DNA from: CAXBNB01 sp049115735 | Lineage (GTDB): Bacteria; Bacteroidota; Bacteroidia; Cytophagales; Cyclobacteriaceae | DNA length: 64,000 nt | Assembly (NCBI GenBank): GCA_049115735.1 | Contig: JAGDZP010000004.1 | Coordinates: forward strand, 1-64,000 | Direction of reading: 5' to 3' | The notes under the pieces: model-generated | Told to the model about the DNA's origin: nothing | Database searches by the model: none | Seen by the model: the letters and a program-made list of their open reading frames with translations, nothing else | Shown: positions 16,060 to 25,706 of the stretch, piece by piece | How positions within the stretch are numbered: position 1 is the stretch's first letter | Layout of the letters: each line of letters begins with the position of its first letter | Program-made: the position numbers and the translations under genes

Positions 16060-17103
16060 ATGAAACGTCAAAATATAATCATAGGAATATTTGCTGCAAG
16101 CCTACTCCTGGCTTCTTGTACCAAAAAGGATGAGAACAGCAAGGCAGACTCACCTGAAGTAAAAAGTGTACCTGTGAGGACCGTGAGAGTAGAAGAAAAG
16201 CTGATCTCCGTTCCGCTAAATGCTATTGGGAAGGTTTCCTCAAAAAAAGAATCATCCCTGAGTTTTAAGACAAATGGGATCATTCAGAAAATATATGTGA
16301 ACAATGGTCAAAAAGTAAGAAAAGGTCAAACACTGGCCAAGCTGGATTTGTCAGAAATTCAAAATGCCTACAACAAAGCCAAGGTAGCTTATGAGAAGGC
16401 TGAAAGGGACTTGGGGAGGGCCAAAAACCTGTACATGGAAAAAGTGATTCCACTGGAATCTTTACAAAATGCGCAGACGGCTTTTGATGTAGCCTCTTCC
16501 GATCTCAAGATTGTTGGGTTCAATCTCAACTATTCTACAATAAAAGCCCCATCTGATGGACTTATCCTAAACAAAATCAGGGAAGAAGGTGAACTGACCA
16601 ATGCTGGTTCTCCCATATTAGAATTTGCAGGAACCAACCAAAACTGGATTGTAAAATCAGGACTAGTGGACAAAGAGGTCGTGAAGATCGTCCTGGGAGA
16701 TACAGCCAATATTTCTTTTGATGCCTACCCCCGTGTGGCATTTAGAGGTGAGGTCACCAAAATATCCAATGCTCCCGATCCTGCGAATGGAACCTACGAA
16801 GTGGAGATTTCTCTAAAAGAAATTCCTGATTCCATTAAGAAAGGATTCATTGCTAAAGTGGAACTGGTACCTTCTAAAAAGCAGCAGTATAAAATCATAC
16901 CCATTGAGTCATTGGCTGAGGCAGACCAGGATGCAGGCACTATTTATCTGGTGCAAGGCAACAATCCAAAAAAGGTTCAGGTGAGAATTGAGACCATCAT
17001 TGAAGACATGGTGCTGGTTCTTGGTGACATCAAGGCCAACGATCTGATCATTTCGGAGGGCATTGATGATGTAAATGAAAAAAGCATTATTGAAGTACTC
17101 TAA
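16060..17103 (+). CDS. RND efflux periplasmic adaptor (membrane fusion lipoprotein)
   Basis: The 347-aa adaptor has a lipoprotein signal (IFAASLLLASCTKK, lipid on Cys20), so it is anchored in the envelope. It shows the standard order of barrel-sandwich half (KTNGIIQKIYVNNGQKVRKGQ), alpha hairpin (YNKAKVAYEKAERDLGRAKNL), second half (STIKAPSDGLI) and beta-barrel (ISFDAYPRVAFRGEVTKISN). It joins the TolC protein to the permease encoded next (37-bp gap). Confidence 0.95.
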   Translation: MKRQNIIIGIFAASLLLASCTKKDENSKADSPEVKSVPVRTVRVEEKLISVPLNAIGKVSSKKESSLSFKTNGIIQKIYVNNGQKVRKGQTLAKLDLSEIQNAYNKAKVAYEKAERDLGRAKNLYMEKVIPLESLQNAQTAFDVASSDLKIVGFNLNYSTIKAPSDGLILNKIREEGELTNAGSPILEFAGTNQNWIVKSGLVDKEVVKIVLGDTANISFDAYPRVAFRGEVTKISNAPDPANGTYEVEISLKEIPDSIKKGFIAKVELVPSKKQQYKIIPIESLAEADQDAGTIYLVQGNNPKKVQVRIETIIEDMVLVLGDIKANDLIISEGIDDVNEKSIIEVL

Positions 17104-17140
17104 CAGAAAATTAATTCCATAATCATAAAATATTTCCAAA

Positions 17141-20100
17141 ATGAGACTCCCGGAATTAGCCATAAAAAATCACCAGTTTACTATTGTTATCGTTATTCTG
17201 CTCGTCCTGATCGGTATCGTTACATTTATTTCAATGCCTCGGTCTGAAGACCCTCAAAATGATATTGCAGGTACTGCTATTCATGTTACCTACCCTGGGG
17301 CAAGCCCGGAAGATCTTGAGCAGTTGGTCATTGACCCAATAGAGGAAGAGCTGAATGAACTAGAGGATATTAAAGACATAGAGTCTACAGCCAGGGACGG
17401 TGGTGCTTTTGTTACCATTGAGTTCGTAACCGGTTCTGATCCTGAAGACAAGTACCGAAAGGTATTGGACAAAATGACCAATATAGAACCTACTCTACCG
17501 GAAGAAATTGTTCATATCCGAAAGAGTAAATTTTCAATAATGGATGTGAGTATTATGCAAATAGCCTTTGTTTCGGACTCACTCGACTATGCTATAATGG
17601 AAGATCAGGCCAAACGACTTAAGAAGAAAATAGAAAAATCCTACGGCATAAGAAAAGTTGAAATCTTGGCTGTTCCTGATAGAGAGGTGCGTGTAATTAC
17701 CGATTTCGAGCGCATGAGCAACTACGGAATATCAATCAAACAATTGACTGGTGCGATAGAATCTTCTAACGCCAATATTCCTGGTGGTACTATAGATGTG
17801 GGCAGCAAACGCTTTAGTGTAAAAACAAGTGGGAGCTACGAGAGTCTTGAGGACATTAGAAATACTGTTGTTCTATCCACCGGCACAAGTCAGGTGCTGG
17901 TAAAAGATATTGCGCGTGTAGAATTTGCCGATGTAGAAGACAGGTACATAGCCAGGTACAATGGTCAAAGAGCCATTTTCGTAAGCGTGCTTCAAAAGAA
18001 AAACACAAACATTTACGAGATTGACAATCTGCTTCAGCCGAAGTTAGCATCTTTTAGGTCATCACTTCCAAAGGGATTGGAAATGGAAACAGTCCTAAAC
18101 CAAGCCAACTCTGTGCGATATCGCATAGGTGATTTCTTCGTGAATTTTGCTCAGGGCATACTGCTGGTCGGTTTATTCATTTTGATAGCAGTCGGCATTC
18201 GTGCCTCTATTGTAGTGATGATTGCCATCCCTGTATCGGTACTTATTGGCTTGACCATTCTGGATCTATCCAACTTTGGTATGCAACAGATGTCTATCGC
18301 AGGGTTGATCATTGCACTTGGTTTGCTGGTAGACAATAGCATAGCCGTTGTGGAAAATATCCAGCGCTATCTCGAGATGGGCTACAGTAAAATTGATGCT
18401 GCGATAAAAGGAACCAGCGAGATTGGCTGGGCACTTGTAAGTGCTACAGCTACGACAGTATTAGCATTCTTACCCATGGCATCCATTGGAGGACCAACGG
18501 GAGATTTCATCAGGAGTTTGGCTGTAATTGTAATCTATACGCTAATCGCATCTTTGATAATTGCTTTGACTTTTACTCCATATTTCTCAAGTGTTATTCT
18601 AACGTTTAAAGAGAAAAAACAGAAGGAATCTATAGTAGACAAAGTAATCAATGGATTTTATCTCAAACTGCTCAAGTCTAGTTTGAACAATCCAAAGAAA
18701 ACCATTGCGATAATTTTGGTGATCTTTCTTTCTTCCTTGTCCTTGTTCGGATTGATTGGCATTACATTTTTCCCCAAAGCAGAGAAAGCGCAACTACTCA
18801 TCAATGTGAATACACCTGAAGGCTCCAGTTTTGACAAGACCAATGAGGCCGTGCGCTATGTAGAAGAAGTGGTCAATCAATATGATGAGGTGACCAAGGT
18901 AGCTGCAAATATTGGAAAAAGTAATCCCCGCGTATATTACAATGTCTTCTCGGGCAGCTACTCCGTAATTCATGGCCAGGTTTATATTGTGCTAAAGGAA
19001 TATGAGACTAAAGCAATGAATGAATTAGTAAATGAGCTTCGAGGTAAATTTGACAAATATCCTTCAGCAGATATTGAAGTGAAAGAATTTATTCAGGGCC
19101 CACCCGTGGAGGCGCCAATCGCCATCAAAGTAATGGGTGATGACCTGGATGTGATCAGGGACATATCAGCAGATGTAGAAAAGATAATGATCGCTACTGA
19201 TGGAGTGATCAATGTTCAAAACGTATTGACCTCTGCCAAAACCAGCCTGAAAGTAGATGTAGATTATCAACGTGCAGGCATGTTTGGTGTGGGCATCAGT
19301 GATGTGGATTTTGCTGTGAGAACACACATTGCAGGTTCACAGGTTGGGGAGTTTAGGGATAAAAAAGGTGAAACTTATGACCTGAAAATCAGAATGCCTT
19401 ATGAGAATAATCCGGGCTATGAAGAACTGGAAAAAGTGTATGTGAGCAATGCCATGGGGACACCAATTCCCCTCAAGCAAGTGGCTGACATACGATTTGA
19501 GAAAAGTCTGAAAAAGATTAGCCATTACAACCTGGACAGGCAAAATACCATTACGGCTGATGTTACTGACATTGGAAAGGCAGCTTCATTAACAGAAGAC
19601 ATCATTGCCAAACTCAATAACTATGAGTTTCCTGAAGGCTATACCTTCTACGCTGGTGGTCAGTTAGAGGAACAGCAGCAGTCTTTCGGAGAAATAGGAA
19701 AAGTGTTGTTAATCTCCCTTATTGGCATCTTCGCTATCCTTGTCCTGCAATTCAGATCTTTTACTCAGCCGCTGATCATCTATTCGGCTATTCCATTAGC
19801 CGTGACCGGTGCATTCATTGCCCTATTCATCACGGGTCATACTTTTAGTTTTATGGCATTGATCGGGCTTACGAGTTTGATCGGGATAGTCGTAAATGAC
19901 TCCATCATACTCGTAGACTATGCTAACCAAGTCAGAAACTCAGGGAAGGAATTCATGGAGTCAATTATTGAAGCGGGTAAGACGAGGTTTTTGCCCATCA
20001 TCTTAACTACAGTTACCACGATCGGGGGATTATTACCACTTACTTTGAGAGGCGGTGATATGTGGGCGCCCATGGGTTGGGCCATAATAGGTGGACTACT

Positions 20101-20167
20101 TTCTTCCACCGTTTTGTGCCTTGTAATTGTACCGGTTCTTTACAAACTTTACAGCAAACAGTCATGA
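17141..20167 (+). CDS. RND-family efflux permease
   Basis: The 1008-aa inner-membrane proton antiporter is of the AcrB/MexB superfamily with the usual 12-TM layout: TM1 near residues 13-30, two large periplasmic loops, and TM clusters near 330-480 and 855-1000. The TM4 motif GLLVDNSIAVVEN places D398 at the first proton-relay aspartate, with N399 instead of the second one found in AcrB; VDN variants are common in related RND groups. The substrate cannot be told from sequence. It is the third gene of the operon and its stop overlaps the next ATG (ATGA). Confidence 0.96.
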   Translation: MRLPELAIKNHQFTIVIVILLVLIGIVTFISMPRSEDPQNDIAGTAIHVTYPGASPEDLEQLVIDPIEEELNELEDIKDIESTARDGGAFVTIEFVTGSDPEDKYRKVLDKMTNIEPTLPEEIVHIRKSKFSIMDVSIMQIAFVSDSLDYAIMEDQAKRLKKKIEKSYGIRKVEILAVPDREVRVITDFERMSNYGISIKQLTGAIESSNANIPGGTIDVGSKRFSVKTSGSYESLEDIRNTVVLSTGTSQVLVKDIARVEFADVEDRYIARYNGQRAIFVSVLQKKNTNIYEIDNLLQPKLASFRSSLPKGLEMETVLNQANSVRYRIGDFFVNFAQGILLVGLFILIAVGIRASIVVMIAIPVSVLIGLTILDLSNFGMQQMSIAGLIIALGLLVDNSIAVVENIQRYLEMGYSKIDAAIKGTSEIGWALVSATATTVLAFLPMASIGGPTGDFIRSLAVIVIYTLIASLIIALTFTPYFSSVILTFKEKKQKESIVDKVINGFYLKLLKSSLNNPKKTIAIILVIFLSSLSLFGLIGITFFPKAEKAQLLINVNTPEGSSFDKTNEAVRYVEEVVNQYDEVTKVAANIGKSNPRVYYNVFSGSYSVIHGQVYIVLKEYETKAMNELVNELRGKFDKYPSADIEVKEFIQGPPVEAPIAIKVMGDDLDVIRDISADVEKIMIATDGVINVQNVLTSAKTSLKVDVDYQRAGMFGVGISDVDFAVRTHIAGSQVGEFRDKKGETYDLKIRMPYENNPGYEELEKVYVSNAMGTPIPLKQVADIRFEKSLKKISHYNLDRQNTITADVTDIGKAASLTEDIIAKLNNYEFPEGYTFYAGGQLEEQQQSFGEIGKVLLISLIGIFAILVLQFRSFTQPLIIYSAIPLAVTGAFIALFITGHTFSFMALIGLTSLIGIVVNDSIILVDYANQVRNSGKEFMESIIEAGKTRFLPIILTTVTTIGGLLPLTLRGGDMWAPMGWAIIGGLLSSTVLCLVIVPVLYKLYSKQS

Positions 20168-20583
20168 AGAAATTTCTCTTAATCAGTTTTCTTTTTTGCG
20201 TTCAACTAAGCTTCGCTCAAGACATAGTCGGTAAGTGGACTTCTATTGATGACAACTCCGGCAAGGAGCGATCCATCGTGGAGATTTACAAAAAAGAAGA
20301 TAAATATTTCGGTAAGATTGTAGGGATGTATTTGGAGCCAGACGAACCAAAAGACCCTGTTTGCGATCAGTGTACTGATGATCGCAAGGATAAAAAAATA
20401 ATGGGCATGGAAATCATCCGCAATATGGAAAAGGATGATGATGAATACTCCGGCGGGGAAATTATGGATCCTGAGAATGGTAAAATCTACCGCTGCAAAT
20501 TATGGATTGAAGATGGCAAGCTGATGGTGAGGGGTTATGTGGCTTTCTTTTATAGGACGCAGGAATGGATAAAGAAAAATTGA
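20164..20583 (+). CDS. DUF2147 periplasmic protein, coupled to the RND operon
   Basis: The true start is the ATG at 20164, overlapping the permease stop as ATGA. The product is 139 aa with signal peptide MKKFLLISFLFCVQLSFA and a DUF2147 domain (IVGKWTSIDD near the start, a CDQC pair, IYRCKLWIEDGKLMVRGY, and RTQEWIKKN at the end). DUF2147 proteins adopt a lipocalin-like barrel, and their function is not established. Translational coupling to the pump is notable and could mean an accessory periplasmic role. Confidence 0.9.
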   Translation: MKKFLLISFLFCVQLSFAQDIVGKWTSIDDNSGKERSIVEIYKKEDKYFGKIVGMYLEPDEPKDPVCDQCTDDRKDKKIMGMEIIRNMEKDDDEYSGGEIMDPENGKIYRCKLWIEDGKLMVRGYVAFFYRTQEWIKKN

Positions 20584-20616
20584 GTTTAAGATTAATCGTA
20601 TATTTATCAACACCAT

Positions 20617-21576
20617 ATGAATAATACTAATTTAAAATACTTCGGCATGGTTCTTTTTATTCTGGTCGCATCTGGGATTAGCCTAGCCGCAACCTTCTTG
20701 AGCTCCGAGGTAAAAACGAAAGTCACGGATAAAGCCATTCATATTTCGGTAGGTGACAAGCCAGTATTGACATACAACACCGAAACACTCAAGCCTCCAC
20801 AAGGAGAGCCCGCCTACTATGCCCGTAGCGGCTTTATTCACCCTCTCTATTCTCCTACCGGAAAAGTCCTGACCGATGGATTTCCTGTCGGTCATGTCCA
20901 TCAACATGCTGTGTTTAGCGCCTGGACCCAGGCCACCTTCAAACACGAAGTTGTCGACTTCTGGAACCAACATAGGGAGACAGGTACAGCAAAGCATGTT
21001 GGAATTGGTGAGGTGAGCCAAGACGCTTTTATTGCCAGGCTTCAACAAGTTAGTCTGAAAAAGGGCCCTGCAATCAATGAGGAATGGGATGTGCAAGTCA
21101 AGAACAGTGCAGATCCATTTATCGTGGATTTTGCAATAGAACAATCATGCGCCACAGCAGATGAAATTTATCTGCATCCTTATCACTATGGTGGTTTTGG
21201 CTTTAGAGGAAGCGCTACATGGAGCCGGGAAGACACAAAGAAATTTGAAGGAGACATGAAAATGCTAACCGGAGAGGGCATATCAGATCGGGAAAAGAGT
21301 AATCATACGCATCCTCGCTGGGTAGCGGTATACGGCTCGATTGAGGGAAAAGAAGCTGGGTTTGTAGTAATGGATCACCCTGCTAACTTTCGTTATCCCC
21401 AGCCGATCCGGATGCATCCCAAGATGCCCTACTTTGTTTTTTCACCAGTCGTAGATGGGTCGTTTATCCTCAAACCGGGACTCACCTATAACGCCAAATA
21501 CAGGATAGTCACCTTTGATGGAGCACCTAAGAAGGATAAGATCGATGCATGGTATCAGGAGTATTTGGAGGAATAA
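20617..21576 (+). CDS. DUF6807 (PmoA-like) family secreted protein
   Basis: The 319-aa protein has an N-terminal hydrophobic segment (GMVLFILVASGISLAATF) acting as a signal peptide or anchor. The rest matches the DUF6807/PmoA family of Bacteroidota and Planctomycetota: KPVLTYNTETLKPP, YYARSGFIHPLYSPTGKVL, then DGFPVGHVHQHAVFSAWT and a late HPANFRYPQPIRMHPKMPY. The family usually occurs with sugar-degradation genes; the activity is not known to me. It starts 33 bp after DUF2147 and could be read from the same transcript. Confidence 0.85.
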   Translation: MNNTNLKYFGMVLFILVASGISLAATFLSSEVKTKVTDKAIHISVGDKPVLTYNTETLKPPQGEPAYYARSGFIHPLYSPTGKVLTDGFPVGHVHQHAVFSAWTQATFKHEVVDFWNQHRETGTAKHVGIGEVSQDAFIARLQQVSLKKGPAINEEWDVQVKNSADPFIVDFAIEQSCATADEIYLHPYHYGGFGFRGSATWSREDTKKFEGDMKMLTGEGISDREKSNHTHPRWVAVYGSIEGKEAGFVVMDHPANFRYPQPIRMHPKMPYFVFSPVVDGSFILKPGLTYNAKYRIVTFDGAPKKDKIDAWYQEYLEE

Positions 21577-21582
21577 AAGGAT

Positions 21583-22149
21583 TTAATTCCTACGAATACT
21601 TTTTATTCTAACCCGCTCTATTAAAGCCTGCTCCTGAGCCTTTCCCATCTGAATTTTTTTAACCACATTCATTCCTTTTGTGACTTTCCCAAAAGCCGCA
21701 AAGCCTTGCCCATCAGGGTTTCTTTTGCCTCCAAAGTCTAATTCAGGCTGATCGTTGATACAAATGAAAAATGCCAGAGAAGCTGTTCCAGGCTCTAGTC
21801 TCGCCATAGAGATTGTACCATCTTCATGTTTAACTCCCGTTGTAGCGGTTGTCTCATGTTGAATGGTACCTAGATCGTTTTTTTCAGCGGTGAAATTCCC
21901 TTGAATGACTTCAATCTTCACATCATTGCTTGGCTGATTATCCATTGTGACTACTCTGTAAAAGTCGGCACCTTCGAAATCTCCTTGTTCAACATACTTC
22001 TTAAAGTTAGCCACCGCAATCGGAGCTTTATCAGAATAAACTTCAAATTCAATATCACCGAGCTCGGTTTCCATAACGTACTGCTCGGTAGACTTCATCG
22101 AACAGCTTCCTAGAAAACAGACTATTGCCAGATAGAGAAATTTTTTCAT
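21583..22149 (-). CDS. Peptidyl-prolyl cis-trans isomerase, cyclophilin-type lipoprotein
   Basis: From ATG 22149 the product is 188 aa. It has a lipoprotein signal (LYLAIVCFLGSCSMK) and a cyclophilin-like domain: VMETELGDIEFEVYSDKAP, NFKKYVEQGDFEGADFYRVV, and FFICINDQPELDFGG, typical of the bacterial one-domain cyclophilins that assist folding in the periplasm. Its start overlaps the stop of the upstream M2 peptidase by one base (TGATG), so the two are coupled. Confidence 0.92.
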   Translation of the reverse strand: MKKFLYLAIVCFLGSCSMKSTEQYVMETELGDIEFEVYSDKAPIAVANFKKYVEQGDFEGADFYRVVTMDNQPSNDVKIEVIQGNFTAEKNDLGTIQHETTATTGVKHEDGTISMARLEPGTASLAFFICINDQPELDFGGKRNPDGQGFAAFGKVTKGMNVVKKIQMGKAQEQALIERVRIKSIRRN

Positions 22150-23945
22150 CAAATACTTTCAGGTAAGGCATGCTCCCTACCTTTGTTTTCTTCTTTCAAG
22201 TAATCCATCAGAGGATCAAAATAATTCAACATAGCTATTGCATTGATGTCCTGACCGGTCGCTTCTTTCATCAAAACCCTCCAATCCTCAGTCGCTCCTT
22301 TCGAAAGAATGCCTTTGAGGAATTGCCCGGCCTCTTTGGAACCAAAGTAGTTAGTCGCTCTTGGGTCTTGCTTCAATATGTTCATAGCGATATGTTCATG
22401 CAATTGGAATAGAATAGCGAAAGAAAGCGCATAGTCATAGTACTGAGCTGCATCATTATTAATGTGAGTCTTTGATGCTGCATCGCAGAATTCCTCTCCT
22501 CTTTCACCCGGAGGAATTATACCCTGATATTTGCCCTTTAGCTCCCACCACTTCTTGTTATATTGATCTTTAGGAAGGTTTTCCACATAGAGCGACTTTT
22601 CAAATTGAGTCATTACCCCAGCCGACCAGGGAATAAATACCACATAATTCAGTGCTTCCTTCAGTAGCGTTCTTACCTCGTCAGTTTTTACATTTTCATC
22701 AATCAGTCCGAGCCCGACCAGGAATGGCTTTTGCATAGAGGCTAGTCCCATCTGAGAACCAACAGCCTCATGAAAAGCCCGATTGGCTCCTTCTCTCAAC
22801 AATGGCGGTACGTTTGGGCTAGTGTACTCCAGAAAATAATATATATGCCCCAATTCGTGATGGGTCGTCTCGTACCAATCAGAGTTAGGAACCACACTCA
22901 TCAGGCTTCTGATGTCTCGCTCTAAATCCAGGTGCCATGCCGAAGCATGATTGTTCTTTTTATAATCCACAGAATCGGGATGAGGATACAAGCTCGACAA
23001 ATCGTAAAAGCTTTGGGGCAATTCTTCAAAGCCCATGCTCACATAAAACCTTTCAGATTGACGCACCAACCATTCAGAGCCCTTCTCTTCCAATACGCCA
23101 TTCAGGTCGATACCTTGCACTTCTACCTGCGAAGACCAATCTTGCCCCCATCTATTGGGTAGCCAGTGCGCTGGCAACAAGCCCGGCACTTCTTCACCAT
23201 ATTTAACAGCCAATTCATACCTCAGGTAAGTATGGAGTTCCCTATACAATGGCCAAACATCAGATATTAGCTGATCGCAAAGAGTGGTCATTTCATCTAC
23301 CGTCATACCATAGTCGGACACCTGATATGTGTAGTAATCATTAAAATTCAGTGCCTGAACCGTTTGGTTTCTGAGGTCACGCAATTCTGCCAAACCATCC
23401 TTCAGGTTCTTTCCCACGTCCTTGCTCGATTCCCAGGCTGCCAGTCGCTTATTAAGGTCAGAATCATTCCTGAGTATATCGTCAATATCGTTGGTCGATA
23501 CAGACGCTCCGTCAATTTTAAAATCATAACCGTACAACTTTTCGGTCTGTTCAGTCTCAGCACTGATCTTTTTCTTGACAATGTCTGATGCCACTTCCGG
23601 ATTGCTCGCAGCACCATACAATATCCGCTCTAGCTGCCTGATTTGAAGACCCGAAAGTCCTTCTTTATTCTCCAGAAAATCCTTTGCAGCATTAATATTC
23701 GTTTCACTTCCTGTGAATGACGCAAGTGCCTCGTTGGCCATTTTTGTCCGATAAGAATTGGTAGTATCTCCTTCAACTATCATTGTATTAGATGCCCACT
23801 CTGCCTTGGAGGACTCATAATAGAGTCGCTTCCATTCTTTGGTGTATTCATCTAAAAAGGATTGAGCCGAATCTGAAGTTATGGATTTTTTATCCTGTGG
23901 AGTGCAAGCCACCAGCACCGCTAGCAGTAGTAATATTCTTTTCAT
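22149..23945 (-). CDS. M2-family (ACE-like) metallopeptidase lipoprotein
   Basis: From ATG 23945 the protein is 598 aa and begins with a lipoprotein signal (MKRILLLLAVLVACTPQD). The zinc motif HELGH is in the stretch TTHHELGHIYYFLEY, and the downstream zinc glutamate lies in REGANRAFHEAVGS. This is the arrangement of peptidyl-dipeptidase A/ACE (peptidase family M2), which removes C-terminal dipeptides. A longer reading from 24068 adds an implausible 41-residue N-terminus. The gene is followed by a coupled cyclophilin. Confidence 0.92.
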   Translation of the reverse strand: MKRILLLLAVLVACTPQDKKSITSDSAQSFLDEYTKEWKRLYYESSKAEWASNTMIVEGDTTNSYRTKMANEALASFTGSETNINAAKDFLENKEGLSGLQIRQLERILYGAASNPEVASDIVKKKISAETEQTEKLYGYDFKIDGASVSTNDIDDILRNDSDLNKRLAAWESSKDVGKNLKDGLAELRDLRNQTVQALNFNDYYTYQVSDYGMTVDEMTTLCDQLISDVWPLYRELHTYLRYELAVKYGEEVPGLLPAHWLPNRWGQDWSSQVEVQGIDLNGVLEEKGSEWLVRQSERFYVSMGFEELPQSFYDLSSLYPHPDSVDYKKNNHASAWHLDLERDIRSLMSVVPNSDWYETTHHELGHIYYFLEYTSPNVPPLLREGANRAFHEAVGSQMGLASMQKPFLVGLGLIDENVKTDEVRTLLKEALNYVVFIPWSAGVMTQFEKSLYVENLPKDQYNKKWWELKGKYQGIIPPGERGEEFCDAASKTHINNDAAQYYDYALSFAILFQLHEHIAMNILKQDPRATNYFGSKEAGQFLKGILSKGATEDWRVLMKEATGQDINAIAMLNYFDPLMDYLKEENKGREHALPESI

Positions 23946-24099
23946 CTTTATGGGGTTAATGAGCATGGAAATTAGCAAATTTTGAAACAAATTGCTTTGA
24001 TCACATGAGAAAGGTAGTTGGTATTCAATATTTATTTTTAATAATATTTTAACATCTAGAAGCTTCATTTTAAATTGACGAACAAATAGAAATTGCCCT

Positions 24100-24945
24100 A
24101 TGGATAATTCTGATACAAATAGGTTTAGTTATGGGATAAGCTCATGGTGCTACCCTTGGAGCATCGGGGTAAACAAAGGCCCGCAACCTGACAAAAAAAT
24201 GACGGCTTTTGAACTAATAGATAAAGCCGCTGCATACAAAGTGGATATTGTTCAGATAGCGGACAATCTACGCCTGGAGGAATTATCCGAAAATGAGATA
24301 TCGTCATTGAGAGAACACGCCGATAAGAATAATATTTCCATTGAGATTGGCACCAAAGGTTTTGATCCAGTTCATCTGCTAAATTTCCTAAAACTAGCAA
24401 AGGAGCTTAAATCCCCAATTGTCCGTACTCTTCCGGCCTTGTTTGGGCAAACGGCTGTATTAGAGGAAGTGGAAAGGAATTTGATAAAAATCCTGCCAGA
24501 ATTTGAGAAAGCCGGGATTATTTTGGTTCTGGAAAATACAGAAACGTTTAAAGTAAAAGACTACACCGACCTTATTGAGCGAGTAAACCATGCAAACTTC
24601 AAAATGTGTGTCGACCTGGCTAATGCCTTAGGAGCCATGGAAGGGCCGGAATACACAATGGGCATGTTCTTGCCATACTGTGCGAATTATCATTTTAAAG
24701 ACATAAGGGTGATCAGATCTCAATCCTTGATGGGATTCACTGTGGAAGGTATGCCTGCTGGTCAGGGAGAACTATCCTTACCTTGGGCATTGGATAAGTT
24801 TAGAGAGCAAAAGCTCAAGCCATCTATCATTTTGGAGTTGTGGCCTACACCTCAGGAAACCCTTAAGGAAACAATGGTTTTAGAGGACCGATGGGTAAAA
24901 GAAAGTGTTGATTATCTAAAATCGATAGATCTGTCTTACCCTTAA
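24100..24945 (+). CDS. Sugar phosphate isomerase/epimerase family protein (TIM barrel)
   Basis: The 281-aa soluble protein is of the AP-endonuclease-2/xylose isomerase-like TIM-barrel family. Motifs include YGISSWCYPW at the first strand, VDIVQIADNL, IEIGTKG, ILVLENTE (metal-ligand Glu), FKMCVDLANA, YHFKDIRV (metal His) and PSIILELWPTP at the last strand. The substrate is unknown. Its 3' end overlaps the convergent racemase-family gene by 4 bp. Confidence 0.85.
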   Translation: MDNSDTNRFSYGISSWCYPWSIGVNKGPQPDKKMTAFELIDKAAAYKVDIVQIADNLRLEELSENEISSLREHADKNNISIEIGTKGFDPVHLLNFLKLAKELKSPIVRTLPALFGQTAVLEEVERNLIKILPEFEKAGIILVLENTETFKVKDYTDLIERVNHANFKMCVDLANALGAMEGPEYTMGMFLPYCANYHFKDIRVIRSQSLMGFTVEGMPAGQGELSLPWALDKFREQKLKPSIILELWPTPQETLKETMVLEDRWVKESVDYLKSIDLSYP

Positions 24946-25598
24946 TTTTCAAGTGTTTTTTTGACATCTAGTACACCCATCTCAGGGCTGGAGAACACTA
25001 TTTTACCGGTTTGGTTGGCTATTTGATCTTGCATTCTGGCCATAGATCCCTGTGCCAATACAATGACTTCCACATCTTCAGGAAGTCCCTTAGCAGCATC
25101 CAAAATCAGTTGATCATGCTTTTCTCTATCCCCGGAAATCACAGCCTCAAAAGCTCCTTCTGCCAGTCCTTCAGTGAGATCAACTGATTTCCCCAATGCA
25201 TCGGCAAAGTGCTGCAACAATCTGACTGTCGGTGACAAAGTAGTTGGAAGTGTAGCCATCACTGCGATATTGGATGATTCCTGCACAGCCTTCCTTGCCA
25301 TTGCATCATCAATTTTCACAAGTGGTACTTCAATCTTTGATTTGGCCTCCAGAGCTACATCACCGATAGAAGAACAGGTATTAAAAATGACATCAGCACC
25401 CGCCTCTATAGAAGAATCGTAATAGCCCAACAAACGCTTCTTCACAGACTCAGAAACCAAGCCCTCCCTTATTACGTCCTGAATCAGACTATCATCAACA
25501 ATGTTGATCAGCCTAACATCCGGTAGGTGTTTATTAAACAATTCTTTGGTCGGTTCTACCATTGGCATGGCAGTATGTACAGCTACTACAGTTTTCAT
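24942..25598 (-). CDS. Asp/Glu/hydantoin racemase superfamily protein, one catalytic Cys missing
   Basis: The 218-aa protein has the superfamily fold signatures IFNTCSSIGDVALEA (first catalytic cysteine, the only Cys in the protein) and EVIVLAQGSMARM, where members with two-base catalysis usually have a second Cys (L-G-C-x-G-M). With a single cysteine a decarboxylase-, lyase- or isomerase-like activity is more likely than racemisation. The N-terminal substrate motif is VHTAMPMVEP. It is convergent with the TIM-barrel gene and has no obvious operon partner. Confidence 0.8.
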   Translation of the reverse strand: MKTVVAVHTAMPMVEPTKELFNKHLPDVRLINIVDDSLIQDVIREGLVSESVKKRLLGYYDSSIEAGADVIFNTCSSIGDVALEAKSKIEVPLVKIDDAMARKAVQESSNIAVMATLPTTLSPTVRLLQHFADALGKSVDLTEGLAEGAFEAVISGDREKHDQLILDAAKGLPEDVEVIVLAQGSMARMQDQIANQTGKIVFSSPEMGVLDVKKTLEN

Positions 25599-25640
25599 AA
25601 AAAAATCAAAAATTGTTTACTCATTAGTACTTCAACATAA

Positions 25641-25680
25641 AACAACCTCCATATCTACGATAAAAGATATGGAGGTTGTT
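25641..25680 (-). terminator. Strong hairpin between the racemase-family and 115-aa genes
   Basis: Perfect 16-bp arms (25641-25656 and 25665-25680, core CAACCTCCATATCT) enclose an 8-nt loop. On the minus strand it ends in GTTGTTTT and lies 27 bp after the stop of the 25707-26054 gene, so it probably ends that transcript. Confidence 0.75.
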
Positions 25681-25706
25681 CAAATTTTTAATCGTTTTTA
25701 CTGCTG

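Noticed and set aside
22149..24068. Long start of the M2 peptidase at 24068.
   Set aside because: It would place 41 non-signal residues before a clear lipoprotein signal; ATG 23945 is natural.
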